NCBI RefSeq assembly: GCF_004328625.1
Contig: NZ_CP032229.1
Coordinates: forward strand, 4,340,001 to 4,404,000
DNA: 64,000 nucleotides
Source of the DNA: Streptomyces seoulensis
GTDB lineage: Bacteria > Actinomycetota > Actinomycetes > Streptomycetales > Streptomycetaceae
Direction: 5' to 3'
Below the pieces are notes generated by a model that saw only the letters and a program-made list of their open reading frames with translations, was not told the origin of the DNA and made no database searches. The position numbers and the translations under genes were made by a program. Shown here in pieces: positions 58,576 through 64,000 of this stretch; within the stretch, counting starts at the first letter, position 1; every line of letters begins with the position of its first letter.

Positions 58576-59241
58576 GTGCGGGTGCAGCTCGATCAGATCT
58601 TCAGTCCCTCCGTCCAGCACACGCTCGATGTCATCGGCATCTTCGTGTTCGCCATCTCCGGCGCCCTGCTGGCCGTCCGCAAGAACTTCGACGTCTTCGG
58701 CATGGCCGTGCTCGCCGAGGTGACCGCGCTGGGCGGAGGGCTCTTCCGTGACCTGATCATCGGGGCCGTCCCGCCGGCGGCCTTCACCGACCTCGGGTTC
58801 TTCGTCACCCCGCTGCTCGCCACGATCGTGGTCTTCTTCCTCCACCCGCACGTGGAGCGCATCCAGGCGGCGGTGCTCGTCTTCGACGCGGCCGGACTCG
58901 GCCTGTTCTGCGTCACCGGCACCACCAAGGCGTACAGCCACGGGCTCGGTCTGACCGCCTCCGCCACCCTGGGCCTGGCCACCGCCGTCGGCGGCGGTGT
59001 GCTGCGCGACGTGCTCGCCAACGAGGTGCCCTCGCTGCTGCGCTGGGACCGCGACCTGTACGCGGTGCCGGCGATCGCCGGCGCCACCATGGTGGTGCTG
59101 TGCATCCGCTTCGACGCGCTGACCTCCGTGACCAGCGGCCTCGCAGCGGCCTCGGCGTTCATCCTGCGGCTGCTGGCCATGAAGTTCCACTGGCGGGCGC
59201 CGCGCGCCTGGAACCGGCGCTCCACGGTCATGGAGGAGTGA
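58576..59241 (+). CDS. Trimeric intracellular cation channel (TRIC/UPF0126) family membrane protein
   Basis: 221 residues from GTG 58576, chosen because AGGT lies about 6-7 nt upstream; GTG 58561 in frame would add five residues. It has seven hydrophobic segments and two copies of the TRIC repeat: FVFAISGALLAVRKNFDVFGMAVLAEVTALGGGLFRD and VTGTTKAYSHGL...TAVGGGVLRDVLANEVP. The GGG-x-x-RD motifs in each repeat are the family hallmark. Known prokaryotic members conduct K+ and other monovalent cations. No partner gene is evident. Confidence 0.9.
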   Translation: MRVQLDQIFSPSVQHTLDVIGIFVFAISGALLAVRKNFDVFGMAVLAEVTALGGGLFRDLIIGAVPPAAFTDLGFFVTPLLATIVVFFLHPHVERIQAAVLVFDAAGLGLFCVTGTTKAYSHGLGLTASATLGLATAVGGGVLRDVLANEVPSLLRWDRDLYAVPAIAGATMVVLCIRFDALTSVTSGLAAASAFILRLLAMKFHWRAPRAWNRRSTVMEE

Positions 59242-59246
59242 GATCC

Positions 59247-59308
59247 ACTGTTCACACCCGCGCAATCCAGAAAGCTACCGCTTAGTAATTAGCTGTTGTA
59301 CCGTTCAC
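59247..59308 (+). promoter_or_regulatory. Thioesterase promoter region with operator-like half-sites
   Basis: ACTGTTCAC (59247-59255) and CCGTTCAC (59301-59308) match half of the palindromes found next to the tetR gene at 60838-60923. TACCGT (59299-59304) fits a -10 and is 6 nt from the thioesterase ATG, so transcription may start at the ATG and be blocked by a repressor bound to the overlapping half-site. Confidence 0.5.
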
Positions 59309-59310
59309 CC

Positions 59311-60171
59311 ATGCCAGAAGCAGCCTCCGCCCCCGCCACGCGAGCCGTGATCGGCGACAGCGAGTTCGACCGCGACACCGAGGTCGTCCGGCGCGCGCCC
59401 GGCGTCTACGACATCGACCTCTCGGCCGGCTGGACCATCATCAGCGCCGTCAACGGCGGCTATCTGCTGGCCGTGCTCGGCCGGGCCCTCGCGGACACCC
59501 TCCCGCATCCGGACCCGTTCACCGTCTCCGCGCACTACCTGACGGCGTCCCAGCCCGGCCCCGCGGTCATCCGCACCGAGACCGTGCGCACCGGCCGCAC
59601 CCTCTCCACCGGCCAGGCGTCGCTGTTCCAGTACGACGCCGAGGGCAACGAGGTGGAGCGCATCCGCGTCCTCGCCTCGTACGGCGACCTCGCGGCGCTC
59701 CCCGACGACGTGCGGACGAGTGCGGTACCGCCCGCGATGCCGCCCCTGGAGCGCTGCCTCGGCCCCGCCGACGGTCCGGCGCCGGTGGACGGCAGTTCGG
59801 CCATCACCGAGCGGCTGATGCTGAAGCTGGACCCGGCCACCGTCGGCTGGGCGGTCGGCGCGCCCTCCGGCAAGGGGGAGATGCGGGCCTGGTTCGGGCT
59901 GGCCGACGGGCGGGACGCGGACCCCTTCTCGCTGCTGCTCGCGGTGGACGCGCTGCCGCCGACCGCGTTCGAGATCGGGCTGACCGGCTGGGTGCCGACC
60001 GTCGAACTGACCGTGCACGTACGGCACCGGCCCGCGCCGGGTCCGCTGCGGGTGTCCATCACCACGCGCAATCTGGCCGGCGGCTTCCTGGAGGAGGACG
60101 CCGAGGTCTGGGACAGCGAGGACCGGCTGGTCGCCCAGTCCCGCCAGCTGGCCCGGGTCCGCCTGGGCTGA
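59311..60171 (+). CDS. Acyl-CoA thioesterase family protein (double hot-dog)
   Basis: 286 residues from ATG 59311. No Shine-Dalgarno precedes it, but a -10 (TACCGT) ends 6 nt upstream, consistent with a leaderless message. The sequence has two hot-dog halves: VVRRAPGVYDIDLSAGWTIISAVNGGYLLAVLGRAL with PFTVSAHYLTASQPGPAVI, and RDADPFSLLLAVDALPPTAFEIG with VPTVELTVHVRHRPAPGPLRV. This is the TesB-like arrangement that hydrolyses acyl-CoA. Substrate unknown. It is convergent with a TetR gene 12 bp away. Confidence 0.85.
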   Translation: MPEAASAPATRAVIGDSEFDRDTEVVRRAPGVYDIDLSAGWTIISAVNGGYLLAVLGRALADTLPHPDPFTVSAHYLTASQPGPAVIRTETVRTGRTLSTGQASLFQYDAEGNEVERIRVLASYGDLAALPDDVRTSAVPPAMPPLERCLGPADGPAPVDGSSAITERLMLKLDPATVGWAVGAPSGKGEMRAWFGLADGRDADPFSLLLAVDALPPTAFEIGLTGWVPTVELTVHVRHRPAPGPLRVSITTRNLAGGFLEEDAEVWDSEDRLVAQSRQLARVRLG

Positions 60172-60183
60172 ACCGGCCCTCGC

Positions 60184-60831
60184 CTACGGCCCGGAGGGCG
60201 TCTCCTGGTCCAGCCAGTGCCTGCTGCCGAGCGTGATCAGGCGCAGTTGCCGGATGGCCAGGTGGGTCACCCGCTCCCACTCGCCCTGCGGGGCCTCCAG
60301 CGCCTCCAGGAAGAGCTGGGCTGTGATGAGCATCTGGTCGACGTAGAGATGCGCGAGCATCGTCAGGTCGTCGTCGCCCCAGCCCTCCGACTCGCGGTCC
60401 TCGGCCAGTTCGGCCTTCACCTCCTCGGTGAAGCGCGCGAGCTGGTCCCGGATCGCCTCGCGCACCGGCTGCACCCCGCCGTGCCGCTCGCGGGCGATGA
60501 AGCGGACGTGCGCCGGGAAGGCCCGTACGAGCTGGTCGATCAACTCGACCGCGCGGCCGATGCGTTCCTCCGAGTCGTTGGCCGCCGAGACCGTCGGGCC
60601 CACCATCGGGTGCAGGCTGCTCAGCGCCTCGTCGACCAGCGCCACGCCGAGTTCCGCGATCGAGGGGAAGTGCCGGTAGAACGCGGTCGGCGCCACCCCC
60701 ACGGCACGGGTCACCTCGCGCAGCCCCAGACTGCTCAGGCTCTGCTCCTCCAGCAGCACCAGGGCCGCGTCCAGGAACGCCTGACGGGTCTTCTGCTTCT
60801 GGGCCTGCCGGATGCCGAGGGTGTGACTCAT
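60184..60831 (-). CDS. TetR family transcriptional regulator
   Basis: 215 residues. N-terminal helix-turn-helix: QKTRQAFLDAALVLLEEQSLSSLGLREVTRAVGVAPTAFYRHFPS. The ligand-binding part contains IGRAVELIDQLVRAFPAHVRFIARERHGG and DLTMLAHLYVDQMLITAQLFLEAL, similar to FabR-like regulators of fatty-acid genes, but this is weak evidence. ATG 60831 sits 7 bp from an inverted repeat (60838-60850), consistent with autorepression. It likely also controls the adjacent thioesterase and the small membrane genes. Confidence 0.92.
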   Translation of the reverse strand: MSHTLGIRQAQKQKTRQAFLDAALVLLEEQSLSSLGLREVTRAVGVAPTAFYRHFPSIAELGVALVDEALSSLHPMVGPTVSAANDSEERIGRAVELIDQLVRAFPAHVRFIARERHGGVQPVREAIRDQLARFTEEVKAELAEDRESEGWGDDDLTMLAHLYVDQMLITAQLFLEALEAPQGEWERVTHLAIRQLRLITLGSRHWLDQETPSGP

Positions 60832-60837
60832 GTCATC

Positions 60838-60923
60838 CAGTTAACAACTGTTCTCCGGAATTGGAAAGCCGTGCGGAGGGTTAGACTCGGAGTCAGTGAA
60901 CAAGTGTTACTACAACTGTTCAC
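60838..60923. promoter_or_regulatory. Divergent promoter region with two TetR-type palindromes
   Basis: Site 1 is CAGTT-AAC-AACTG (60838-60850), just upstream of tetR. Site 2 is an imperfect 28-bp palindrome (60896-60923) with arms GTGAACAAGTGT and ACAACTGTTCAC around TACT. Both contain ACAACTGTTC. The region also has TTAGACTCGG (60881-60890), which could be part of a rightward promoter. Confidence 0.65.
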
Positions 60924-60952
60924 CGAGACGACCCTGAGGGGGGATCGAAACC

Positions 60953-61117
60953 ATGCTGTTCCTCGTCGCCGCGCTCATGCTGCTCGGTGTCGCACTCGGC
61001 ACCGTGGCGCACGTACCGGTGGGCGTCAGCTTCGCCGTCGCCGCCTTCATCGGTGTCTGGCTCGTGATCTTCGCCGTCCGTGAGCGCCACGGCCGACGCC
61101 GCACCCCCAGCCACTGA
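60953..61117 (+). CDS. Small two-helix membrane protein
   Basis: 54 residues, MLFLVAALMLLGVALGTV, then VGVSFAVAAFIGVWLVIFAVRE and a basic tail RHGRRRTPSH. Two membrane helices with a short loop place the basic tail inside. GAGGGGGGAT lies about 8 nt before the ATG, and codon bias is good, so it is very likely translated. It lies just after the TetR palindromes and 33 bp before the next small gene. Function unknown. Confidence 0.78.
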   Translation: MLFLVAALMLLGVALGTVAHVPVGVSFAVAAFIGVWLVIFAVRERHGRRRTPSH

Positions 61118-61150
61118 CCCGCCCGCACCGACCATCAGGAGCTGAGCACC

Positions 61151-61429
61151 ATGCATCTCACCGCACCTGCCACCGGTCAGGTCGAGGCGAAGCCCCGGCC
61201 GCGCGACGCCGACGGCATGGCCGTCGCGTCCTTCATCCTCGGACTGCTCGGACTGCTCGTCCTCAACCTCTTCCTGGGCCCGGTCGCCATCGTCCTCGCG
61301 GGTGTCTCGCTGTGGCGTGGCACGAGCCGCCGGGGCCGTGCCTACCTCGGCATGGCGCTGGGTGTGGCCGACCTCGTGGTCCTGTTCGCCGCCATGCAGT
61401 TCACCGACACGGTGTCCTGGAGCCTGTGA
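61151..61429 (+). CDS. DUF4190-type small membrane protein
   Basis: 92 residues. After a polar N-terminus of about 22 residues come two hydrophobic segments: [33 protein letters not shown] and [21 protein letters not shown]. The pattern, with [16 protein letters not shown] between them, matches DUF4190. AGGAG lies 9 nt before the ATG. It probably forms an operon with the preceding 54-residue protein under TetR control. Function unknown. Confidence 0.85.
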   Translation: MHLTAPATGQVEAKPRPRDADGMAVASFILGLLGLLVLNLFLGPVAIVLAGVSLWRGTSRRGRAYLGMALGVADLVVLFAAMQFTDTVSWSL

Positions 61430-61484
61430 GCCACCCGCGCCGGGCCGATGGCGGCTCCGCGCGGCCCGTAGAATCGGCGTCACC

Positions 61485-62654
61485 ATGGCTTACCTCGACC
61501 ACGCGGCCACCACGCCGATGCTTCCCGAGGCCGCGCGGGAGCTGACCGACCGGCTCGGCGTCACCGGCAACGCGTCCTCCCTGCACGCCTCCGGCCGCAA
61601 GGCGCGCCGTACCGTCGAGGAGTCCCGCGAAGCCCTCGCCGACGCCCTCGGCGCCCGCCCCAGCGAGGTGGTCTTCACCTCCGGCGGCACCGAGGCCGAC
61701 AACCTCGCCGTCAAGGGCCTGTACTGGGCCCGCCGCGCCGCCGACCCGAACCGGGTCCGGGTGCTGGCCAGCCCCGTCGAGCACCACGCGGTGCTGGACG
61801 CCGTGCACTGGCTGGGCGAGCACGAGGGCGCCACCGTCGAGTACCTCCCCGTCGACGCGTACGGCCGCGTCCACCCCGAGGTGCTGCGCGAGGCCATCGC
61901 CCGCAACCCCGACGATGTCGCTCTGGCCACCGTGATGTGGGCCAACAACGAGATCGGCACCCTGATGCCGGTCCGCGAACTGGCCGATGTCGCCGCCGAG
62001 TTCGGGGTGCCGCTGCATGCCGACGCGGTGCAGGCGTTCGGCCAGGTGCCGGTCGGCTTCGCCGGCTCCGGGCTCGCCGCGATGACCGTCTCCGGCCACA
62101 AGATCGGCGGCCCCTACGGCATCGGCGCCCTGCTGCTCGGCCGCGAGTACAGCCCCGTACCCGTGCTGCACGGCGGCGGCCAGGAGCGCCATGTCCGCTC
62201 CGGCACGCTGGACGTGCCCGCCATCGCCTCCTTCGCGGTCGCCGGACGCCTCGCCGCCGAACGGCAGGAGTGGTTCGCCCGCGAGATCGGCACCCTGCGC
62301 GACCGCCTGGTGGAGTCCGTACGGACCGCCGTCCCGGACGCGCTGCTCGGCGGCGACCCGGCGCCCGGCGGCCGGCTGCCCGCCAACGCGCACTTCACCT
62401 TCCCCGGCTGCGAGGGCGACTCCCTGCTCCTGCTGCTGGACGCCCAGGGCATCGAGTGCTCCACCGGCTCCGCCTGCACCGCGGGCGTCGCCCAGCCCAG
62501 CCACGTCCTCCTCGCCACCGGCACCGACCCCGACCTGGCACGTGGCACCCTGCGCTTCTCGCTGGGCCACACCTCCACCCAGGACGACGTGGACGCCGTG
62601 GCCAAGACCATCGGGCCCGCCGTGGAACGCGCCCGCGCGGCCGGACTCGTCTAG
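61485..62654 (+). CDS. Cysteine desulfurase (IscS/NifS family)
   Basis: 389 residues from ATG 61485 ([17 protein letters not shown]). PLP Lys206 lies in [12 protein letters not shown]; the catalytic loop [10 protein letters not shown] has the nucleophile Cys331, plus an extra Cys at 325. It takes sulfur from cysteine as an enzyme persulfide. A TAGAAT -10 at 61469-61474 ends 10 nt before the ATG and there is no Shine-Dalgarno, so the leader is at most a few nucleotides. mnmA follows on the same strand after an amidase on the other strand, so it is the likely sulfur donor for tRNA 2-thiouridine. The stop shares CTAG with the convergent amidase. Confidence 0.95.
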   Translation: MAYLDHAATTPMLPEAARELTDRLGVTGNASSLHASGRKARRTVEESREALADALGARPSEVVFTSGGTEADNLAVKGLYWARRAADPNRVRVLASPVEHHAVLDAVHWLGEHEGATVEYLPVDAYGRVHPEVLREAIARNPDDVALATVMWANNEIGTLMPVRELADVAAEFGVPLHADAVQAFGQVPVGFAGSGLAAMTVSGHKIGGPYGIGALLLGREYSPVPVLHGGGQERHVRSGTLDVPAIASFAVAGRLAAERQEWFAREIGTLRDRLVESVRTAVPDALLGGDPAPGGRLPANAHFTFPGCEGDSLLLLLDAQGIECSTGSACTAGVAQPSHVLLATGTDPDLARGTLRFSLGHTSTQDDVDAVAKTIGPAVERARAAGLV

Positions 62655-63319
62655 GACCTCTGGGCCGGGGTCTTCCCCAGCGTGGTACGGGCCCTGCGTG
62701 CCAGCCGTATGTACCGGTCCCAGTCCCAGTGCGGGCCGGGGTCCGTGTGGTCCGTGCCCGGCACCTCGACATGGCCGACGACGTGCTCCCGGTCCACCGG
62801 CATGCCGTACCGGGCGCATATCGCGGCCGTCAGCCGGGCCGAGGAGGCGTACATCGCGTCCGTGAAGGACTTCGGGTCGTCCACGAAGCCGACGTGCTCG
62901 ATGCCGACACTGCGCTCGTTGAAGGACCGGTTGCCCGCGTGGAAGGCCACGTCCAGCTCGCGGATGAGCTGGGTGACGCGGCCGTCCGCGCGGACGATGT
63001 AGTGCGCCGCCGCCTGGTGCGCCGGATCCTGGAACACCTTCACCGCCGACGCGTAACCGCCCTGGGTGACGTGGACCACCACCCGGTCCACCGGGTAGTC
63101 GTCCGGGCGGTCCGCGTGCCGGTAGTTGGCCGGCGAGGCCGCCACCCAGCGGGCGCCCGCGAAGTCCACCGCGCCCGGCACCCGCTGCCGCTCCACCCCC
63201 GGCAGCCGCCAGTACAGCCGCGACAGCTCGTCGTGCGCCAGCAGCGCCGCCCCCGCGGCGGCCACCGCACCGCCGATGAGCAGCGCGCGCCGGCCCGGTC
63301 TGCGATCCCCGTCGTCCAT
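62651..63319 (-). CDS. N-acetylmuramoyl-L-alanine amidase (Amidase_2) with possible Tat signal
   Basis: 222 residues from ATG 63319. The N-terminus [23 protein letters not shown] has a twin-arginine-like RRALLIG and a hydrophobic stretch without an obvious cleavage site. The amidase_2 domain has zinc-binding His in [10 protein letters not shown] and in the VVGHVEVPG...[10 protein letters not shown] segment, with the Asp/His pair near the C-terminus. It cleaves the MurNAc-L-Ala bond of peptidoglycan outside the cell. GGGGTGGAG abuts the ATG, so a GTG 6 bp earlier is an alternative start. Confidence 0.88.
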   Translation of the reverse strand: MDDGDRRPGRRALLIGGAVAAAGAALLAHDELSRLYWRLPGVERQRVPGAVDFAGARWVAASPANYRHADRPDDYPVDRVVVHVTQGGYASAVKVFQDPAHQAAAHYIVRADGRVTQLIRELDVAFHAGNRSFNERSVGIEHVGFVDDPKSFTDAMYASSARLTAAICARYGMPVDREHVVGHVEVPGTDHTDPGPHWDWDRYIRLARRARTTLGKTPAQRS

Positions 63320-63415
63320 CTCCACCCCGTACGCCCCGATTCCGCCGTACCCCTCCTGATCACCAACGCACACCCGGCGTCCCCGGTTCCCGTCGCCCCG
63401 TACCCTGGAAGGGCT

Positions 63416-64000
63416 ATGACTGAGACCTCGCCGCGCCCCCTCCGCGTCCTCGCCGCCATGTCCGGTGGCGTGGACTCCGCCGTCGCCGCCGCGCGTGCCG
63501 CGGAAGCCGGTCACGACGTGACCGGTGTCCACCTCGCGCTCTCCGCGAACCCGCAATCGTTCCGGACCGGCGCGCGGGGCTGCTGCACCATCGAGGACTC
63601 CCGCGACGCCCGCCGCGCCGCCGACGTCATCGGCATCCCGTTCTACGTCTGGGACCTCGCCGACCGCTTCCGCGAGGACGTGGTGGAGGACTTCGTCGCC
63701 GAGTACGAGGCCGGCCGCACCCCCAACCCCTGCCTGCGCTGCAACGAGAAGATCAAGTTCGCCGCGCTGCTGGACAAGGCGCTCGCGCTCGGCTTCGACG
63801 CCGTCTGCACCGGCCACTACGCCAAGGTGCTGGTGGACGAGGACGGCAACCGCGAGCTGCACCGCGCCTCCGACATGGCCAAGGACCAGTCCTACGTGCT
63901 CGGCGTGCTGGACGACCGCCAGCTCGCGCACGCCCTGTTCCCGCTCGGGGACACCGTCACCACCAAGGACGAGATCCGCGCCGAGGCGGAGCGCCGGGGC
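63416..64000 (+). CDS. mnmA: tRNA-specific 2-thiouridylase MnmA (3' truncated by window end)
   Basis: The first 195 residues are present and the frame is open to the last base. The PP-loop is [14 protein letters not shown] (residues 15-28), which binds ATP to adenylate U34. The first catalytic Cys is Cys106 in [15 protein letters not shown]; the second (in the missing part) accepts the persulfide. CTGHYAKV and [10 protein letters not shown] fit the family. GGAAGGG precedes the ATG closely, and TACCCT (63401-63406) fits a -10. Sulfur likely comes from the cysteine desulfurase encoded upstream. Confidence 0.96.
   Translation, partial: MTETSPRPLRVLAAMSGGVDSAVAAARAAEAGHDVTGVHLALSANPQSFRTGARGCCTIEDSRDARRAADVIGIPFYVWDLADRFREDVVEDFVAEYEAGRTPNPCLRCNEKIKFAALLDKALALGFDAVCTGHYAKVLVDEDGNRELHRASDMAKDQSYVLGVLDDRQLAHALFPLGDTVTTKDEIRAEAERRG

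Overview
The window is chromosomal DNA from a Streptomyces species or close relative. Base composition is very GC-rich with strong third-position bias. GTG and TTG starts are common, many neighbouring genes overlap by 4 bp (GTGA/ATGA), and I found only one TTA leucine codon in a recognised gene. From memory, gene content and order from about 5.6 kb onward match the core region around SCO5437-SCO5488 of S. coelicolor; this was not checked by alignment. I saw no tRNA, rRNA, insertion sequence, prophage or CRISPR array.

Layout. 0-5.6 kb: the end of a MinD-like ATPase, an EccC-type type VII secretion ATPase and a companion protein, all translationally coupled. 5.6-8.8 kb: a MerR regulator with thioredoxin, then a HelD-type RNA polymerase-associated helicase-like protein. 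8.9-19.7 kb: the GlgE pathway (glgE-treS-mak-glgB leftward, glgP divergent), which makes branched alpha-glucan from trehalose via maltose-1-phosphate. 19.7-24.7 kb: a small membrane protein, a DUF1990 protein and two tandem secreted M4 metalloproteases. 25-32.1 kb: an operon of four ABC exporter half-transporters that look like two heterodimers, each with one degenerate ATP site. 32.2-34.4 kb: glgX. 34.7-37.3 kb: two L,D-transpeptidase lipoproteins. 37.4-44.4 kb: single genes, namely enoyl-CoA hydratase, a TTA-containing RsbW-like kinase, a secreted ScARP-type DNA ADP-ribosyltransferase, a GNAT protein, an EF-hand protein, a GH25 muramidase, a peroxiredoxin, a PP2C phosphatase, an LLM oxidoreductase and a flavin reductase.

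44.4-51.6 kb is one-carbon and serine/glycine metabolism: sdaA, then gcvT-gcvH-glyA behind a tandem glycine riboswitch, followed by a P-loop kinase-like gene and two SseB-family genes. 51.6-58.5 kb is a five-gene oligopeptide ABC importer arranged like bldK; its last ATPase has a long repetitive tail. 58.5-64 kb holds a TRIC-family channel, a thioesterase with a TetR regulator and repeated operator-like motifs, two small membrane proteins, and a cysteine desulfurase with mnmA (tRNA 2-thiolation, truncated by the window end) separated by an amidase on the other strand.

Many gene junctions carry perfect GC-rich hairpins, listed individually. The observations I rate highest are the ADP-ribosyltransferase next to a TTA-containing regulator, the 24-bp perfect inverted repeat inside the glgX start region, the degenerate ABC exporter pairs, the repetitive OppF tail, the TetR operator cluster, and the five 10-bp phased repeats between glgE and glgP.
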